From contig JAOWCC010000309.1 of the NCBI GenBank assembly GCA_030867875.1, forward strand, positions 25,004 to 89,003: a stretch of DNA of 64,000 nt, read 5' to 3'. The notes beneath the pieces were generated by a model, which saw only the letters and a program-made list of their open reading frames with translations, had not been told where the DNA came from and searched no databases. The DNA comes from Actinernus sp. WN-2022 (lineage: Eukaryota; Cnidaria; Anthozoa; Actiniaria; Actinernidae). How positions within the stretch are numbered: position 1 is the first letter of the stretch; the number at the start of each line of letters is the position of its first letter. Positions 9,251-19,503 of the stretch are shown here, piece by piece. Made by a program: the position numbers and the translations under genes.

Positions 9251-10760
9251 CCATGGGCAACTATCAGCCGATAGTTCCTTGATGGACACACTATTTGTAT
9301 AATATGTAGACGCAAGTCTAATAAGGACAAAACTACCATATCAAGCCTTGGCTTCATAGTTTGTGTGTTTATGGAGAGTTCATTTTTAACTCGTGGATGC
9401 ACGCAAGCGCAGAACATATGAGTTATTGGGGTTAGTGGTACAAGCTAATTTATTCATCGTTTTATGGTGTGTAGATCGTTTTTTCTGTTTACTCTCCGGG
9501 GACTCTCCATTGGCTGTCCGAATAATCTTCGATTTTCCGAAGATGTATTGACGGAGTTTATGGCAGAGTCCAAGTTTTCATATTATCGGAAAGACGCTTC
9601 AAAAGGATTTGGACGTGTTGTAAAGGTAATTATTATTCTGAAATGCCTTTCATAATACATTCATAATGGCACGTTCATAATACATCCATACTAAGGCTCA
9701 GAGATAGAACGTGCTGCACTCTTTACTCATCAGGGTGAATATAAGCTTAAAGCTCAGTTGAACGACAAGGAGATGTTAACAGCTAACATCGATATCGCCC
9801 CTGCTCAATGGGGAATGAAAGCCAAATGAATATTTTGGAAAGTGAGGAAAGCAAAGCTAAACAAAGCCATACAATAGCCAAACAAAAGCCAATGGAAAAT
9901 CTTAGTAATATACAGAATAACGATAATATGATCAGTTCGAGAAATGATACAGTAAATATCACAGAAATGTCAAATGGTTTAAATTTGATGGTCGAACGCG
10001 AACAGCCGAGCACTGTATTGTTAAAGGCTTGAATACTGATCAATCTACATGTAGGAGCAAGAGGCACAAATCAAAATTGTCTACAGTTAGAAATTGTGAT
10101 AGAGAGTGAGAACCTTCAAGAATACCAGTGAGAAAAATAATAAGCCTGAGTGTTTAAAAAAAACACATGTGTTTTCTTTGATCTTCCAGCCAGTTGACCT
10201 CCAGGTCATGCACTGCTTATATTTGATAAAATATATGTTTGCAAGTTACATTTGGCTAGCGTTAGATTCCCAAAACACAATTCTGCGTCTCTTCGATATG
10301 TGATTTCAAAGTTCAGCGGGGCATTTTGATTTAAAGATCAATTTGATTTAGCTACACTAAATAATAACTTTGTCACACAATCCTTGTTCAGATTGGAAGG
10401 TTCCAGAACTACTTAGACTGCATGCGTCAACACAATTAGCCATTATCAAGTGAAGGTTCTAGATGGTTTGCACTCAATCCCCTGAGATGTTGGTGTACAG
10501 AACAAAAGATGCTAATGAAGAATCTATTGTTAACTGTACATCAACATGGCAGCTATGACGTAACATGCAAAGGGTCTATACATAGTCAAGCTATGAATAG
10601 GTAGTTTATTCCACACACAATAGTAATTTAACTCGTGGATGCACGCATGTGCAGAACAAGTTATTGGGTTTGGGTGGATACCAGATAAATTTTTTTTTTC
10701 TGTGACTCAACCACTCACCGTTGACTTTCCGAATGACCGTCCAAGGTTTCGAAAAGACTT
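9251..10760. other. Kinesin intron 2 sequence with a weak repeated module
   Basis: No gene is supported. A module beginning AACTCGTGGATGCACGCA occurs at about 9390 and again at about 10630, followed in both by a TTTTTTCTGT tract and a TTTCCGAA word, so it is a dispersed or duplicated repeat. A plus-strand open stretch at 9464-9655 ends near AAGGTAATT and could mimic an exon, but has no recognisable protein. Confidence 0.4.
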
Positions 10761-10764
10761 GGTC

Positions 10765-11340
10765 ATGCCAAACACTTCAAGCCTGGACAGACATGGTAGT
10801 GGGTCCCTATCGATCACTTAGTGGTGATGACGTCATCGTTCACATGATTTTAAGTACATGCCCATATCTCCCTCATATCTAATGCCAGACAGTTCAAACT
10901 TGGACAGACATGGTAGTGGGTTCCCACAAATCACTTAGCGGTGAATCACTTAGTGGTGACGACGTAATGATGACGTCATAGGTCACATGATTTGAAGTAC
11001 ATGCCCATGTCTCCCTCATTTCTAATGCCAGCTGGCTCAAACCTGGGCAGGCATGGTATTGGTTCCAACAAATTACTTATTGGTGATGACGTAACAATGA
11101 CGTCATCGGTTTTAAGTACATGCCCATAATCTCCCTCATTTCTAAAGCAGTGGGTTGCTATCAATCAGTTAGTGGCGATGACGTAACAACGACATCGATT
11201 ACATGTTTAAGTACATGCCATATCTCCTTCATTTCTAATGCCAGACAGTTCAAACTTGGACAGGTATGGTATTATTTTCCCACGATTTACCGGTACTTAG
11301 TGGTGATGACGTCATTGGTCACGTGATTTTTAGTATATAG
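10765..11340. repeat. Satellite-like array of about five 115-145 bp units with TGACGTCA motifs
   Basis: Units start near 10777, 10893, 11036, 11144 (truncated) and 11248. Each carries some form of TTCAAACTTGGACAG, a GGTGATGACGTCA or GACGTAA box, and AAGTACATGCCCATAT with CTCCCTCATTTCTAA. TGACGTCA, the full CRE palindrome, is intact at 10828-10835 and near 10972, 11099 and 11306. The array lies in kinesin intron 2, just downstream of exon 2 in transcript direction. Confidence 0.75.
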
Positions 11341-11496
11341 CAAAATAGCTCACTGACCATCTACGAGTTGCCCTTAGGGGCCCTATGTTTTTATTATTAG
11401 GCACTGTGAATTATAGTCAATTAAGTACATTATTAGGAGATGCAGCCTTATTAATATTATTAATAATAATTTAAAATGATTAGAAGTGGCACTCAC

Positions 11497-11601
11497 CTTG
11501 TGCAATGTTAGTCCGCTGACACATACTCCTCTCTGAGGGTCCTCCCTCACTGCCAAGGGGGAACCAGGCAATAAAAGGTCACAGATAGTCTCATTGTAAA
11601 C
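11497..11601 (-). CDS. KIF18A: Kinesin-8 motor, exon 2
   Basis: This exon of 105 bases (35 codons) is bounded by an AG acceptor at 11602-11603 and a GTGAGT donor at 11491-11496. It begins VYNETICDLLLPG, continues SPLAVREDPQRGV and ends GLTLHK. Exon 1 ends SYLE, so the join restores the kinesin hallmark SYLE-VYNE. The wording from PLAVRED to GLTLH is diagnostic of KIF18-type kinesin-8. Phase 0 at both ends. Confidence 0.95.
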
Positions 11602-11693
11602 CTAACAACGAATACAGAAATTAGGATTACTGCTAGCCTTATAATTTTCTTTCCAAAAGCCATTGATCCATGGACAGATTAGAAACGTCAACA

Positions 11694-11824
11694 GGGTTCA
11701 CACAGGAAAGTTATAATGAAATTCCATGACTTTTCCATGACTTTTGACATTAATTTTTGCAAATTTCCATGACTTTTCCAGACCTGGAAAAACTATTTTT
11801 GAAATTCCATGACTGTGTGAACCC
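11694..11824. mobile_element. Small MITE with GGGTTCACACAG ends
   Basis: Perfect 12-base terminal inverted repeats (GGGTTCACACAG and CTGTGTGAACCC) bound 131 bases. The interior repeats AAATTCCATGACTTTTCC several times on one strand. No clear target duplication. Confidence 0.65.
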
Positions 11825-12080
11825 AGACCATAATTCTGCACATAAGTTTTACTCTTTTCTCTGATGTGTCTATAGAGAATGTAACATAAAATTGAGCCCA
11901 TTTTTTTAGAAGACATACTAAGCAGTAAATAATAGCGTGTTGCATTCAGACTACCTCGGCTGGTACATTGTATATCTCATTCATGTACTTAGTCTAATGT
12001 ATGTTATGTAGTTTTTAATAAATATATATCTGGTATTGTAAGTTATAGATCTGAGGTAAACATATAACATGTTATAACCT

Positions 12081-12220
12081 CTGGGCCCAGTTCAAAGGGT
12101 GGATAACTTTATCCACTGCATAAATCCTTATCCGGTGGATTATAAAGTAAACTAGTTTGATTAACACTTATCCACTGGATAAGGCTTTATCCTAACCACC
12201 CTTTGAACAACCGGGCCCAG
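12081..12220. mobile_element. Palindromic MITE with CTGGGCCC ends
   Basis: 140 bases bounded by CTGGGCCCAGTTCAAAGGG and the complement of CTGGGCCCGGTTGTTCAAA. The inner TTATCCACTG words are also inverted. It lies in kinesin intron 1. Confidence 0.65.
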
Positions 12221-12835
12221 ATCTATAACAATTATTACCAGATTTATTACGTTTTCAAGCTGTCATTCAAGAGCTTAAGCAACCATGACAACCACATCTG
12301 GACGACGGCATAAAACAATAGCCTTAATTACAAAATACAAAAACTGCATGTGAAAATGCACACAGTCGTCTACATTTCAACCTAGTCTGGAAAAACAATG
12401 TGAAAACCCCACATTTTACGTTTACAAGAGTAGCCAATGTAAGAAAGTAAATCACTCTGTTTTTCGTTCTGCATGAACAGAACTCTATTCTTATCATATT
12501 TTTCAAAGATATGAATCTGAAAAGTAATTAAAGGCGAACAAATAAGGAAATAGTAACATATTTTGGGAGAAACCATTATTCTAGGTGCCAATTCCTAGCT
12601 GCCGTCACCATTGTAGACACTTGAATGAGTTCTCTATTAAGTTTTCAAGTGGCGGGACAACTATGAACAATAGCTGTTTTTGTGTGTGCCATAATTAAGC
12701 TATATGTGATTACAACTCCAGCTTTAAGTTTTAAAACTTAAACATTTAAAGTAGCTGACAATCAACATCATAGTTACTGGTGATAATCACCATTACCCCG
12801 AGCTTGATTGGTTTAAAAATGGATGTTCTAATTTA

Positions 12836-12990
12836 GGCCCCATCCACATGTGTCTGTTTTGAAATAAAAGCAGTTTTTTAATGCATTTTCAGGTGTGCAT
12901 GCTCATTCGAAAATAAAGCTCTTTCAAAAACATGCTTTTGAAAGTGATTTTTTTTTTAAACCGAGGTCTATCGTTTTCATGTGGATGGCC
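12836..12990. mobile_element. Small MITE with GGCCCCATCCACATG ends
   Basis: The left end GGCCCCATCCACATG matches the inverted right end CATGTGGATGGCC, about 155 bases apart. The interior is AT-rich with partly inverted AAAAGCATTTTC-like words. No target duplication resolved. Confidence 0.5.
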
Positions 12991-13120
12991 AAAAAAAGTA
13001 AATAAAGGTTTTTGAAAATGCTGTAGTATAATGTCATTCAAAATAGACTGTCTACACATGCGTCTTCAGTGTTTCCGATAGTTTTTAGCATTTTATGGAT
13101 GAATAAGAATGATATTACCA

Positions 13121-13735
13121 CCTCCCGGTTAGCTCAGTGGTAATTAATACTGGTAATTAAATGTTGGTCTGATGTGTGGGACGTTGAGGGTTCAGCTGGG
13201 TACGTACCAAAGGTTCTAATTAAGGTGTGAAGCAACGAGAGAGGAAAACAACCTCTGGCCTCTGCCATTGGGAATCTCATTTCCATGCTGAGTTTAGGTT
13301 CAGTTTGAACCTCGGCTCTGCGATTGGCTTCTTACACTCATACCCAGGTGCAACTGCAGAAATTGATATGACAACAATTTCTATTGACTCAGAAGTTAAT
13401 GTAACATGGATTAAGTGAGACTCTCAACAGCCATAAGGTCAGTAGTACGTACTATGCATGTAGCTTCTCTTAGCTAGTACATGTATATAAGTTCTCCCAG
13501 CAAAGGAATCTGGAACCAGGGTAGGGTTCAAAACCAGTCCAACACTCAGGGTCTTAAGATAACTGACAGAGTAGAAGGTGCTGCCTTTGTGAAACAATCT
13601 CATTCTCAAACTACAGATGGTTAGACCTTCACATCTTCTCGGATATATAAGGACATTAAATCCTAGGTCTCACATTGGCTTCACGTTTATCATGCAGTCT
13701 CACCAGACTGTCATGATCGAGTTGCCAACGTTAAT
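13121..13735 (+). mobile_element. tRNA-derived SINE, rearranged copy
   Basis: The head at 13126-13200 has the Pol III A-box form GGTTAGCTCAGTGG and a B-box-like GGGTTCAGC. The body resumes near 13530 with GGGTTCAAAACC, CAACACTCAGGGTCTTAA, GGTGCTGCCTTTGTGAAAC and GGTTAGACCTTCAC, the same order as the better copy at 23996-24269. The 330 bases between look like an insertion or rearrangement. Confidence 0.7.
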
Positions 13736-13835
13736 GTGTGGACAAAATGATTGCGTGGACTAAAATCATCTAATGTGTTTTCAGCTGTTTGTATTTAATG
13801 AAAATGGAGATGTTTGAAGCCTTGCCAAAGATAGA

Positions 13836-14684
13836 TAGCCTGCGTCGCATCTGAACTGAACCCTGGTTAAGTCTGTCTGCGAAACAGCGACAGAAAGCTT
13901 GTTCTAGACCCCCAACGAAGTACCAGGATATATGTAGTCGATTCTCATTGGCTTTTACTAAAATGCTCATTCTTACACATTTTCTGACTGGCCATTCAAC
14001 TGTCACCAGCCTTGGAGATTGTTATCAAATGATGGGCAGTTCATGTCAGAGGCCGCTCGATTGAAACTGTTTGTTTGTACATGAGTCAGCTGTTTACTTG
14101 AGATTTCTCGCCCAAGACAAGCTTCGTTGTTCTCTGTCGTTGTTTCCCTGTGTTTTACTATCGGAGAAGGTTAGGATTTCGGGTCAGGTTTTGAAGTAAT
14201 GTATCGTAATAGGCTGCCCGTGGTTTAGTGCCACATGAAAGGAAACTTGCCGAACACATAAATCCCATTATAAAATAGAATCTGCATGTCATGAGAAAAT
14301 GCTCGTTCGAGGAACACACAAACAAATCTCCCACGCAGCTTGGAAAGATCTACATGTAGTATGTGCCACATCCGAACTCAACTCCGGTCAACTGCTCTTG
14401 TTCTAGCAAACGAATCTCGATTTCAAACTGATATTGTACAAATATCATTGCTCTTCTCGACATGTATAAAAGGCGCCATATTTTGAAATGTAAATTAGCC
14501 GTAAGACACACTGGTGACAGGCTGGTGACAGTTGAATGGCCAGTCAGAAAACGTGTAAGAATGAGTATTAGTAAAAGCCAATCAGAATCGACTACATATA
14601 TCCTGGTACTTCGTTAGGGGTCTGGAACAAGCTTTCTGTTGCTGCTTAACCATGCAGGGTTCAGTTCGGATGCGACGTAGGCTA
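13836..14684. mobile_element. Foldback element (849 bp) with about 180 bp inverted repeats and 8 bp target duplication
   Basis: The element reads TAGCCTGCGTCGCATC at the left and its complement, ending GACGTAGGCTA, at the right. The 8-base sequence AAGATAGA flanks it directly on both sides (13828-13835 and 14685-14692). The arms run to about 14010 on the left and start near 14515 on the right. An 8 bp duplication and a TAG start fit a hAT-like non-autonomous element (inference). No transposase inside. Confidence 0.85.
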
Positions 14685-14908
14685 AAGATAGAATGTATTC
14701 CATTTTCCTGCATTCTCAATATTAATATTCCTTATTGTCCAACCTAATCAATATTTTTTTAATCTTCAGTTGTAAAATGGAACATGTACCACCTGTCTAG
14801 AATAGATTAACTTACTAGTCCTGGTGGCCTGTAACTTATAAGCCTGCACAGCGGCACAAAGGACAGGGAGGGAGATTACAGGAGTGCCCACTCTCCTTTA
14901 TGCCGCTA

Positions 14909-15032
14909 CCCAGGTTGAGAATCTTGCCAAGATCATGCCAAGATCTTGGCTTAAATCATGCATGATCATGCAAGATCTTGCCAAGATTAGATTTTAGATC
15001 TTGGCAAGATCTTGCAAGATTCTCAACCTGGG
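14909..15032. mobile_element. Palindromic MITE, CCCAGGTTGAGAATCTTG ends
   Basis: 124 bases with inverted ends CCCAGGTTGAGAATCTTG. The interior is built from AAGATCTTG and GATCATG words that are themselves palindromic, so the whole can fold into a long stem. Confidence 0.75.
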
Positions 15033-15328
15033 CATGCAGCCACTGCCTTGTGGTTGTTGTGTGGTTTCCCTTGTCAGTTGAATTGTACAGTCTGAAGCTA
15101 TTAGTTGGCTAACCAGCTAATACAGATGTGTATTTAGCTACTGCAGAATACCCCACAACTCTATAATGCACAGTAATTAGAACTGTAATAGGGATGCACA
15201 GAAAAAAGTTGTGGGGTATTTTGCATTTTTGTATTCTTATAGCTATAAGGAGATCATGACGAAAAGAGTTGAGTCTTTGCCAATGATTCTTCAGGTGATG
15301 ACTGTGTCGGTATGTGTGTTTGTGGGAT

Positions 15329-17070
15329 AAGTTTATTTGGATCATGTGTCCTGTACGCAATGTTGGCCGACGTATCGGTCGATATGTCAACCGACATATC
15401 GGCCGAGAGTCGACTGCTACTTGGCCGACACTTGACTATTTGGTATGTCACTCGGCTGACATGGTTGTTGATGCACCGACAGTTTGCCAATTGAACACAA
15501 ACACTCTATCAATAGTTTACCGACTGTCGGCCGAGGCATCTGTGACTGTGACATTGTCAGCCAACGTATATGTACTTCAAAGGATGTAGAGGCCCCAACT
15601 ATTAATGCTTTAGTACAAAACTAACCTTTATAAACTTAAGATAGCATAAACTAGCAGCTCTTTATTCCCAGCCATGCGCCTCTGCATAATACTCCGACTG
15701 GAGTGCGCAGAGTATATATTAGAATTAGAACCGAGCCCTACAGTAAAACTTTGATGCTTATTAATAAATTGTGAAAGTAGCGACCCCAATATTTTCAAAT
15801 GTTATTTTATGTCGAATACTGGGAGCCGGCGTGGGGTTTAAGTATCGATGAATTCATTGGGATAGCTTGGCCTATACATGTGTATTAATCACGAACTTTG
15901 ACCCATTTACTGCAGATGAATCGTTCGCAGCTTATAGCTAAGTGGTGCGGCTAACTTCCTCTCGTATAAATGGCCTTATTGTTGCTACCCTATTCCAGAT
16001 TGAAGGCGAAATCTCCCCTTCAGATTTCAAAAAAATTATACCCTGTTCCAGACCAAAACGGTGCAATATAGCGATTTATATAGTATTACATAATCGATCT
16101 TGCGCAAGAGGATCTCACCAAAGTGGAGGTGAATAGTGGTGGATATTTACCGAGCCGCTTGTTTTAGTATATACCACACATTAGTGAATAGCCAGCACCA
16201 AATAGTTATTTTATTTTCTGTCAAATGGACAAAAACTTGCACAAGGTGATTCGCTGTAAAAGACACTAAAAACACAAAGATATATATTAAACGTTGCATT
16301 TAACGGGATTTCATGAGACACCAAGAGAGATTTCATTGTATAAATTTTATACCGCAACAGAAAGGAACATTCTTACTTAAACTGAATTATATTCAATACA
16401 ATAAACTTTCCAGATAAAAAATTTCCAAACAAGTCACTGTTTATTTGAGTGAAAATAGTATTAATGATACCCCACCAACATTATGACCGACACCTTACCG
16501 ATATACCACCGACCTAGCCTCCTAGTATTTATCTGTTTGTTGTAATTTGTTTTGAACCATGTCCTGTATGATAATTTGTTGTTATACCATCTTGTACATC
16601 CTTCCACATCTAGATTATACCCTGACCCTGTGCTATATAAGCATCTGGCTTTGACTGTTCAATATACTGTAATCCTGTATATTATTTATTACAATAAATT
16701 ATTATTATTATTACTCTTAATATATGTTTTTGCCGGAAGCTGGATCCGAGCAGCTCATCCTCAGAGCCTTGCTCGTCTCTCTTACACCACAGGAAGCCCG
16801 GTTCACATCTTTTTTTCTCGATTTTAATTAGGAGTTGCCTGCGGAGGAGGCTACCACCAACCCACTATCGGCCGACACAAACAGCAGGAGGGAAAAAATC
16901 GACCAACGTATTGGCCACCCCTCGACCAACGTATTGGCCACCCCTCGACCGACTCGCAACCAACAGTCGCCCACGGGTTGGTCGACAGGTGGCTGATATG
17001 TTGGCCAATGTATCAGCCAACCATCGACCGATAAGTCGGCCAACATTACATACAGTACACATGATGGGTT
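15329..17070. mobile_element. Possible 1.7 kb inverted-repeat element with CGGCC-rich arms
   Basis: ATCATGTGTCCTGTACGCAA followed by TGTTGGCCGACGTATCGGTC at 15340-15385 is matched, inverted, by sequence at 17015-17068. Each arm is followed inward by many spaced words such as TCGGCCGA, GTCGGCC and TTGGCCAA. The centre (15600-16850) has no gene and includes a possible LINE 3' tail. Whether the two arms are ends of one element or two copies is open. Confidence 0.5.
16500..16716 (+). repeat. Possible LINE or SINE 3' tail
   Basis: A T-rich non-coding stretch ends in ACAATAAATTATTATTATT, the sort of short tandem tail left at the 3' end of non-LTR retroelements. No coding part precedes it. A similar tail (GAAATAAACTATTATTATT) ends near 20812. 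Confidence 0.4.
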
Positions 17071-17082
17071 TACTTAGTATTA

Positions 17083-17277
17083 GACCCTTTCAGCTTGCCT
17101 GTTTGTTGCCCCATTACAGACCACGTGACTTTTCCCTTGAGTAATGTCTTTTTGTTTTTCTGTATCCCAAGAGGAAATGTACCTGAGTTTCTATAATTAG
17201 AAAACAAAGCACTGAATCCTCTGGAGAACTGTCACGTGGTCTGAAATGGGGCAACAAACAGGCAAGCTGAAAGGGTC
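17083..17277. mobile_element. Near-perfect palindromic MITE (195 bp) beside kinesin exon 1
   Basis: Arms of about 50 bases begin GACCCTTTCAGCTTGCCTG and include the E-box-like CACGTG. The element is flanked on both sides by TATTA (17078-17082 and 17278-17282). It ends only 29 bases from the 5' splice site of kinesin exon 1. Confidence 0.8.
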
Positions 17278-17311
17278 TATTAAAACATCCAATACGTATT
17301 TGCCCTCTCAC

Positions 17312-17857
17312 CTCCAAATAAGACACAGCAACATCACAAGTCTTTTCGTCTTTCATTTCATGTATTCTTTGATACAGATCCATCATTGTTAGAAACATAA
17401 CTCCAGGATTAGCCGTATTCCCAAGCATAGTGTATGTCTTCCCGGCTCCTGTCGCCCCGTAGGCAAAAACCGTACAGTTATAACCATTCAACACTCCTTC
17501 TGTGATGGCTTTGGTCGTGTCTTCAAAGACATCGGCATTTGTGGACTTTTCGTCAAAGACGCGGTCGAATATAAATCTCAAATCTCTTGCTCTTCTTCTG
17601 AAAGCGCCATAAACTTTCCTGTAAGATCCAGGAAAGTTTATGGAGTCGCATTCTTCGTTTGGATCGAATACTAAGACATTCTGATCCATGACTCGAACGG
17701 AGGTGGTTAATTCTCGCTCCTGCGAGGTCTCGAGTGAATTATGTGGGCGAACGCGGACGACAACCTTCATGTTGCTGCTTCTTTGGTCCGGAATTTCATT
17801 GCCTTCTACTCCATTTTGGTGGAGCAAACCAGTAGATTTCCGTGAAGTGGAAACCAT
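17312..17857 (-). CDS. KIF18A: Kinesin-8 (KIF18-type) motor, first coding exon with P-loop
   Basis: Kinesin-8 motors walk to microtubule plus ends and depolymerise or damp them, chiefly on mitotic spindles. This exon codes 182 residues and ends in phase 0 at a GTGAGA donor (17306-17311). I start at the ATG at 17857 (context GCCATGG); an in-frame ATG 26 codons upstream lacks that context. Visible parts: MKVVVRVRPHN (residues 30-40), the first motor strand; VLVFDPNEE (61-69); DLRFIFDRVFDE (92-103); GVLNGYNCTVFAYG (121-134); the P-loop GATGAGKT (134-141); and AVSYLE at the exon end. The 29 residues before the motor are longer than the short N-terminus of vertebrate KIF18A. Separation from KIF18B is not possible from the motor fragment. 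Confidence 0.95.
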
Positions 17858-18113
17858 GGCAGCACATAGTCTGAGATCTTGCAAATCGATTCGAATTGAC
17901 CTCACCGTACCGCGTACCGGGCGCGACGTAAACACATGTGACTCATTTCACGCCGATGATTCAAAATGCAAACGTTTACATATGCTCAACGCTAATTGGC
18001 TGAGACGCACGCTTGGTTCTAGGCTCACTCTAAATGTTGGAGTCGAGCATGCGCAGTAATAAACAAATGGGGTCTGGGTACGAGATTGAGGGGCACCATG
18101 GCTCGTCCTGAAG
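17858..18113 (-). promoter_or_regulatory. Presumed kinesin-8 5' UTR and promoter
   Basis: The 256 bases between the kinesin start codon and the next mobile element are less AT-rich than the surroundings and hold no other gene. No TATA box is obvious. A transcription start cannot be placed. Confidence 0.35.
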
Positions 18114-18117
18114 TTAA

Positions 18118-18893
18118 AGTGCATACGAAGCGAAAATAAAGTTGATCTAATTTTGAAATTAGGAATAATGACATTTTACGTTTGTCAACATCTCATCTCG
18201 TTTCAGAGATGTATTCAGGTTTTCGTAATATGCAAATCTTAGATGACCTATGACGTCATGTTGGTTGCACAGCCTGGAGACAAATCACAAAATGAAGAAT
18301 ATATCTGCAAATATTGGATAAAAACTATTGAAACTTTGCACACGTATGGTACTATGGAAAATACACATCACTGTGCAAATTCTGATGTTGCCATGGAAAC
18401 ACTCTGGCAGCTTCCTCTACAAATAACAGAAACTTCCCTAATTTCTCCTTTCTCATACACAAAATTTTTTGATATGGTTCCAAAATAATATTTTAGTTAT
18501 TTGGAACAATGTAGACATTGTATGTGAGTAGTTTAAGCAGCTTATTTCTTATAACGACGAAAGAAATTGGAAATTTATGTTCAAGTCGGAAAGGTGCACA
18601 GGGCCATGAGTGTTTCCATGACAACACCATATTTTACACAATCACGTGTATTTTCCAGTGCCATACAAAGTTTCAATAGTTTTACCAACTATTTGCAGAT
18701 ATTCTTCATTTTGGGATTTGTCTCCAGGCTGTGCAACCGGCAACATGACGTCATAGGTAATCTCATTTGCATATTACAATAACCTGAATATCTCGGAAAC
18801 GAGATGAGATATTGACAAATGGAAAATGTCATTATTCCTCATTTCGAAAGCATTTTAAAATGAAATCAACATAATTTTCGCTTCATATGCACT
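18118..18893. mobile_element. Foldback element (776 bp) flanked by TTAA
   Basis: The ends AGTGCATACGAAGCGAAAAT and its near-complement lie inside TTAA on both sides (18114-18117 and 18894-18897). The arms are about 370 bases each and pair along most of the element, including ATGACGTCA and GTTTCCATGG words in both arms. TTAA duplication suggests the piggyBac superfamily (inference). No transposase. Confidence 0.8.
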
Positions 18894-18913
18894 TTAACTC
18901 CGGCTCAGAGACA

Positions 18914-19503
18914 AATAGCCCACTTCCGAGATATGCCTAGCCTGCAGCTGCAGACGTATTTCTTCACTCTCATATATTCGAAGAAAAAAGTAACGTCTGC
19001 TTACCCGAGCGCTTAATTAGTTTCCAATATGCAAGCATGACGTCAGCACGTTTGTTTTATTTTTTGACCAATCAAAGCCGTTGTTAGAATTTTAGTGAAT
19101 TGGCAGTGAACACTCTCCTATGATTGGTCAATGGCAAATGTATTGTCTGAATTCCTTTTAAATGTAACATTACGTTACTTTCCAGGATATGGAAGGTAAA
19201 ATCTGATTGGTCCATAACACGAGGTGTGCATATTGGAAACTAATTAAGTGCTCGGGTAAGCAGACGTTACTTTTTTCTTCGAATTTATAAGAGTGAAAAA
19301 ATACGTCTGCACAGCAGGCTAAGATATGCCTCGCTTCCAACGTACAAAGGAAGCAATACGAGGCTCCGTGCATTATGCTCAGTCGTTTGTGACAAACTAC
19401 TGAAGTGCTCGGTAGTCTTGTCACGAACGAACATTATGCACGGAGCCTCGTATTGATTCCTTTGTACGAAGAAAGTGAGGTATATCTCGGAAGTGGGCTA
19501 TTA
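18914..19503. mobile_element. Foldback element interrupted by another element
   Basis: The left arm AATAGCCCACTTCCGAGATA resumes after the insertion at 19322 and reads on through CAAAGGAAGCAATACGAGGC. The right arm (about 19420-19503) is its inverted copy, ending GAAGTGGGCTATT. Removing 18938-19321 and one copy of the 9-base duplication restores a continuous left arm. This makes it the older of the two elements. Confidence 0.8.
18938..19321. mobile_element. Foldback element (384 bp) inserted in the previous one, 9 bp target duplication
   Basis: Ends TAGCCTGC and GCAGGCTA with arms of about 95 bases containing CAGACGTATTTCTTC and AAGTAACGTCTGCTTACCC. AGATATGCC flanks both sides directly (18929-18937 and 19322-19330). 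It shares the TAGCCTG terminus with elements at 13836, 46502 and, more weakly, 58543. Confidence 0.85.

Noticed and set aside
9464..9655. Plus-strand exon-like stretch ending at AAGGTAATT
   Set aside because: The 5' part belongs to a module repeated at 10630, no acceptor is convincing, and no protein is recognised.
16828..17144. Three overlapping open frames on both strands
   Set aside because: All arise from GGCC-rich repeat words of the inverted-repeat arm. No family, splice or start support.
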